Of a DNA stretch of 64,000 bases, positions 60,642 to 64,000 are shown one piece after another (positions within the stretch are counted from its first letter, which is position 1; each line of letters opens with the position of its first letter). The position numbers and the translations under genes were made by a program. This DNA comes from Achromobacter xylosoxidans A8 (lineage in GTDB: Bacteria; Pseudomonadota; Gammaproteobacteria; Burkholderiales; Burkholderiaceae_B), in assembly GCF_000165835.1 (NCBI RefSeq), contig NC_014640.1, positions 744,001 through 808,000 of the forward strand. The letters run 5' to 3'. Below the pieces are notes generated by a model. That model was not told the DNA's origin and made no database searches. It saw nothing but the letters and a program-made list of their open reading frames with translations.

Positions 60642-61547
60642 TCAGTCGCGCAGGCGCTTGATCAGGCTGGACGTATCCCAGCGGCTGCCGCCCATCTTCT
60701 GGACGTCGCCATAGAACTGGTCCACCAGCGCCGTCAGGGGCAGGCGTGCGCCGTTGTGGCGGGCTTCGGCCAGCACCAGGCCCAGATCCTTGCGCATCCA
60801 GTCCACCGCGAAACCGAACTCGAACTTGTCGTCGACCATGGTCCCGCCGCGATTTTCCATCTGCCAGCTCTGCGCCGCGCCCTTGCTGATCACGTCCAGC
60901 ACGAGTTTCATGTCCAGATCGGCCGCCTGGCCGAAAGCGATGGCTTCGGACAGGCCCTGCACCACGCCCGCGATGCAGATCTGGTTGACCATCTTGGCCA
61001 GTTGGCCAGCTCCCGGGGGGCCAACCAGCGTGACGGCGCGGCCGAAAGACTGTGCCACGGGCTTGATCGCATCGAACACGGCCTGTTCGCCGCCGCACAT
61101 GATGGTCAGCACGCCATTGACCGCGCCCGCCTGTCCGCCCGACACCGGGGCGTCGATGAAATTCAGGCCCAGGTCCTTGGCTTGCGCGTAGAGCTCGCGC
61201 GCCACGTCGGCGGATGCGGTGGTGTGGTCGACGAAGACCGCGCCCGGCGCCATGCCGGCGAAGGCGCCGTCCGGTCCCAGCACCACGCTGCGCAGGTCAT
61301 CGTCATTGCCCACGCAGGCGAACACGATCTGCGCGCCGGCCACGGCTTCGCGCGGCGTGGCCGCGCTCTTGCCGCCGAACTCGGCGACCCAGGCCTGCGC
61401 CTTGGCGGGCGAGCGGTTGTAGACCGTGACCTCGTGTCCCGCGCGCGCCAGATGGCCGGCCATGGGCAGGCCCATCACGCCCAAACCGAGGAAAGTGACT
61501 TTCTGGGCTACGACAGCGTCGTAGCTCTTGGTACCGATCGTTGCCAT
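60642..61547 (-). CDS. 3-hydroxyisobutyrate dehydrogenase-family oxidoreductase (GarR/GlxR-like)
   Basis: A 301-residue beta-hydroxyacid dehydrogenase. The nucleotide loop 'FLGLGVMGLPMAGHLARAGH', the substrate motif 'DAPVSGGQAGAVNG' and the catalytic Lys in 'GAGQLAKMVNQICIAG' are all present. The family includes tartronate semialdehyde reductase and 3-hydroxyisobutyrate dehydrogenase; sequence alone cannot decide, though nearby ghrA makes the glyoxylate-linked tartronate semialdehyde role attractive. It starts about 76 bp after the GGT stop on the same strand. Confidence 0.88.
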   Translation of the reverse strand: MATIGTKSYDAVVAQKVTFLGLGVMGLPMAGHLARAGHEVTVYNRSPAKAQAWVAEFGGKSAATPREAVAGAQIVFACVGNDDDLRSVVLGPDGAFAGMAPGAVFVDHTTASADVARELYAQAKDLGLNFIDAPVSGGQAGAVNGVLTIMCGGEQAVFDAIKPVAQSFGRAVTLVGPPGAGQLAKMVNQICIAGVVQGLSEAIAFGQAADLDMKLVLDVISKGAAQSWQMENRGGTMVDDKFEFGFAVDWMRKDLGLVLAEARHNGARLPLTALVDQFYGDVQKMGGSRWDTSSLIKRLRD

Positions 61548-61623
61548 GCAGGGAACTCCGCTTTATGAAGTTAGGGGCATCAGGGGCGCTGGCGCCTGTT
61601 AACAGGCCCTAACCTTAACGCAA

Positions 61624-63228
61624 TCAAAAGCCCGCGGCGAGTCCATCGCGCCGGCTGTCGCTGGCGCTGACATATCCGTCGACGGCCGGGTCGCCCAGGC
61701 GCCAGATGAATTGCCCCGATCCGAAATCCATGTAGGGATCGGCCATGCTTTCGAGCACGTGGCCGCGGGCGCGCAGTCCCTCGGCGACCGCCGGGGCCAG
61801 GCCGGCCTCTACATCCAATGACAGTCCGTGGTTCCATTTCCAGCGAGGCGCGTCGCAGGCGGCTTGCGGCTGCTGCCCATAGTCCAGCATCCGCACCAGC
61901 GCCTGCACCTGCCCCTGGGGCTGCATATTGCCTCCCATGACCCCGAAGCTCATGACGGGGGCGCCATTGCGCATCAGGAAACCGGGGATGATGGTGTGGA
62001 AAGGGCGCTTGCCGCCGGCCACCGCATTGGGGTGGCCGGGATCGGTACTGAAGCAATGACCGCGGTTCTGCAGGCTGACGCCGGTGCCCGGCACCACCAC
62101 GCCGGAACCAAAACCCATGTAGTTCGACTGGATGAAGCTGACCATCATGCCGCACTTGTCGGCCGCGGTCAGGTAGACAGTGCCGCCGCGCGGCGCATGG
62201 CCGGCGGCAGGGGCCTGCGCCGCGTTGGGGTCAATCAGGTGTGCACGCTGCGCCAGATAGTCCGCGGCCAGCATCTGTTCGGGCGTGACGCGCATGTGGC
62301 GGGCATCGGCCACGTGATCGTAGACGTCGGCGAAGGCCAGTTTCATCGCCTCGATCAGCAGGTGCTGCGTCTCTGGATGATCTACCGGGCGGGCCGCCAC
62401 GTCGAAGTTTTGCAGGATGCCCAGGGCGATCAGGGCGGCGATGCCCTGGCCATTGGGTGGAATCTGATGCAGTGTGTGGCCGCGATACGCCTGGCTGATA
62501 GGCGTGACCCATTGCGGCGCGTAATCGCGCAGATCAGCCAGCGTCAGGGCGGCGTCGTGGGCCTGGGCATGCGCCACCAGCTTGTGGGCGGTTTCGCCTT
62601 CGTAGAAGTCCCTGCCTCCGCTGGCCGCGATGCGCTTGAGGGTGGAGGCCGCGCCCTGCAGCACGAAGTGCTCGCCGACCTGCGGCGCGCGCCCGCGCGG
62701 CAGGAAATGCTCGGCGAAGCCCGGCTGCGGCTGCAGGACATCGGCTTGCGCCGCCCATTTCTCTTGCACGACGGGTGACACGGCAAAGCCGCGCTCGGCG
62801 TACTCGATGGCGGGCGCCAGCACGTCGGCAAAGGCCAGGCGGCCCAGTTTTTCATGCAGGGCGGCCCAGCCGGCCACGCAGCCCGGCACCGTCACGCTGT
62901 CCCAGCCCCGGGCCGGGATGGCGCCCTGATGCTTGCGCCGGAAGTAATCCATGTTCCACCCGGCCGGCGCCGTGCCCGAGGCATTCAGCCCATGCAGTTT
63001 GGAGCCGTCCCAGACGATGGCGAAACAGTCCGATCCCAGCCCGTTGCTGACCGGCTCCGTCAGGGCCAGCGTGGCGGCCGCGGCGATCGCCGCGTCGACG
63101 GCATTGCCGCCTTGCGCCAGGATCCGGAGGCCCGCCTGCGCGGCCAGCGGCTGCGAGGTGGCGACCACGTTGCGCGCGAACACCGGGCGCCGGATGGTGG
63201 GATAGGGGTTGTTCCAGTTGAAATTCAT
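61624..63228 (-). CDS. Gamma-glutamyltransferase family protein
   Basis: A 534-residue Ntn-hydrolase of the GGT family. The autocleavage nucleophile Thr lies in 'PRGGTVYLTAADKCG', followed by 'SFIQSNYMGFGSGVV' and the small-subunit 'NAVAGGKRPFHTIIP' and 'SFGVMGGNMQPQG'. There is no clear signal peptide, so this is a cytoplasmic GGT-like amidase rather than classical periplasmic Ggt; such enzymes hydrolyse gamma-glutamyl or acyl amides. ATG 63228 begins the conserved 'RRPVFARNVVATSQPLAA'; the longer frame overlaps the tctA remnant. It is co-directional with the second tctA across a terminator. Confidence 0.9.
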   Translation of the reverse strand: MNFNWNNPYPTIRRPVFARNVVATSQPLAAQAGLRILAQGGNAVDAAIAAAATLALTEPVSNGLGSDCFAIVWDGSKLHGLNASGTAPAGWNMDYFRRKHQGAIPARGWDSVTVPGCVAGWAALHEKLGRLAFADVLAPAIEYAERGFAVSPVVQEKWAAQADVLQPQPGFAEHFLPRGRAPQVGEHFVLQGAASTLKRIAASGGRDFYEGETAHKLVAHAQAHDAALTLADLRDYAPQWVTPISQAYRGHTLHQIPPNGQGIAALIALGILQNFDVAARPVDHPETQHLLIEAMKLAFADVYDHVADARHMRVTPEQMLAADYLAQRAHLIDPNAAQAPAAGHAPRGGTVYLTAADKCGMMVSFIQSNYMGFGSGVVVPGTGVSLQNRGHCFSTDPGHPNAVAGGKRPFHTIIPGFLMRNGAPVMSFGVMGGNMQPQGQVQALVRMLDYGQQPQAACDAPRWKWNHGLSLDVEAGLAPAVAEGLRARGHVLESMADPYMDFGSGQFIWRLGDPAVDGYVSASDSRRDGLAAGF

Positions 63229-63349
63229 CTCGAATCGTCGCGTGGGGTAAACCCCTAGCTTAACGTACGCGAACTGCGTTTGAACATACTTCGTATTGAG
63301 TCGTATCGATCCGTAGCGTTTGTCGGACTGAATTCCGCGCGCACAAAGA

Positions 63350-63378
63350 AAAACCCCCGGGCGGAACCCGGGGGTTTT
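63350..63378 (-). terminator. Terminator of the second tctA
   Basis: AAAACCCCCGGG (63350-63361) pairs with CCCGGGGGTTTT (63367-63378), loop CGGAA. On the minus strand TTTTTCTTTG follows, ending transcription 36 bp past the tctA stop. Confidence 0.92.
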
Positions 63379-63413
63379 CAGGGCGAGACTGCCGCTGAGC
63401 GGCAGGCTGCGCT

Positions 63414-64000
63414 TTACTCTTCTTCGACGAAGGTCTCTTCGCGCTTCTTGCGGATCGCAGGCAGCGCCACCAGGATCACCAGGAAGACGGCGATGGCCAG
63501 CAGCGAGGCCGACAGCGGACGCGTCACGAAGGTCGTGAAGTCGCCGCGCGACAGCAGCAGGGCGCGACGGAAGTTCTCTTCCATCATGGGGCCCAGCACC
63601 AAGCCCAGCAGCAGCGGTGCACCTTCGCACTTCAGCTTGGACCAGACGTAGCCGATGATGCCGAAGATGGCGGTGGTGAAGATGTCGAACGTGTTGTAGT
63701 TCAACGAGTACACCCCGATCGTGCAGAACACCAGAATCGCCGGGAACAGGATGCGGTAGGGCACCTTCAGCAGCTTGACCCACAGGCCGATCAGCGGCAG
63801 GTTCAGCACCACCAGCATCAGGTTGCCGATCCACATCGAGGCGATCAGGCCCCAGAACAGCTCCGGGTGGCTCGTCATGACTTGCGGGCCGGGCTGGATG
63901 TTGTGGATGGTCATCGCGCCGACCATCAGCGCCATCACGGCGTTGCCCGGGATGCCCAGGGTCAGCAGCGGGATGAACGAGGTCTGGGCCGCAGCGTTGT
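63414..64000 (-). CDS. tctA: TctA-family permease, cut by the window edge
   Basis: The C-terminal 194 residues of a second TctA; the 5' part lies beyond the window end. 'IPLLTLGIPGNAVMALMVGA', 'HPELFWGLIASMWIGNLMLV' and 'LGLVLGPMMEENFRRALLLS' match the complete TctA at 56297-57826 position by position, but the two differ throughout, so they are paralogues. It ends with a charged 'RKKREETFVEEE' tail. A TctB partner may precede it outside the window. Confidence 0.92.
   Translation of the reverse strand, partial: NAAAQTSFIPLLTLGIPGNAVMALMVGAMTIHNIQPGPQVMTSHPELFWGLIASMWIGNLMLVVLNLPLIGLWVKLLKVPYRILFPAILVFCTIGVYSLNYNTFDIFTTAIFGIIGYVWSKLKCEGAPLLLGLVLGPMMEENFRRALLLSRGDFTTFVTRPLSASLLAIAVFLVILVALPAIRKKREETFVEEE

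Noticed and set aside
61624..63834. A 736-codon frame suggesting an N-terminally extended gamma-glutamyltransferase
   Set aside because: The extension reads the second tctA and its terminator out of frame. The conserved GGT start is at 63228.

Overview
The window is a contiguous stretch of a high-GC chromosome from a betaproteobacterium of the family Alcaligenaceae, most likely Achromobacter or a close Bordetella relative. That placement rests on the whole gene set: a lipid A glucosamine (Lgm-type) cluster, TctA/TctB tripartite carboxylate transporters with a TctDE-type two-component system, many LysR regulators paired with divergent targets, a TolQRAB-Pal-CpoB operon next to proS and rppH, and strong G/C preference at third codon positions. 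There is no phage, integrase, insertion sequence or CRISPR array; this is ordinary chromosome in small operons.

Layout. 0-5.2 kb: fabI, then a LysR-controlled deacylase plus serine-dehydratase-like pair, then a PadR/GyrI-like pair with a striking palindrome. 5.2-14.1 kb: mltD-gloB on the minus strand, diverging from a YafS-like methyltransferase and rnhA, an RND efflux pump (adaptor and pump, no outer-membrane channel), dnaQ and tRNA-Val(CAC). 14.4-18.8 kb: small conserved proteins, then a GltS-type glutamate carrier placed directly upstream of a two-domain TAXI-family lipoprotein. 19.0-22.9 kb: four lipid A sugar-modification genes. 22.9-24.4 kb: a LysR regulator and a divergent PACE biocide exporter. 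24.3-30.7 kb: a seven-gene minus-strand catabolic operon with a DapA-family lyase, a branched-chain-amino-acid-type ABC importer and a terminal GntR repressor.

31-38 kb: a lipoprotein hydrolase, a LysR gene divergent from lrgA-lrgB, two exporters divergent from a MocR regulator, a DUF442 protein and uspA. 38-45.6 kb: a stand-alone fusA, an EamA exporter divergent from an Lrp regulator, an alpha/beta hydrolase, ybaK, and an iron/cobalamin-type ABC ATPase and permease. 45.6-51 kb: cpoB-pal-tolB-tolA-tolR-tolQ-ybgC, all minus strand, with the ABC permease translationally coupled to the distal end. 51-57.8 kb: proS, then divergent rppH-tctD-tctE-tctB-tctA. 57.9-64 kb: ghrA, a LysR gene divergent from azoR, a 3-hydroxyisobutyrate-dehydrogenase-family gene, a gamma-glutamyltransferase gene, and a second tctA cut by the window edge.

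The least expected arrangements are the TAXI lipoprotein with GltS, the ABC permease coupled to the tol-pal operon, and the tctDE-tctBA cluster lacking tctC. No wholly unknown multi-gene system is evident. The best candidate for an undescribed mechanism is the GltS/TAXI pair.
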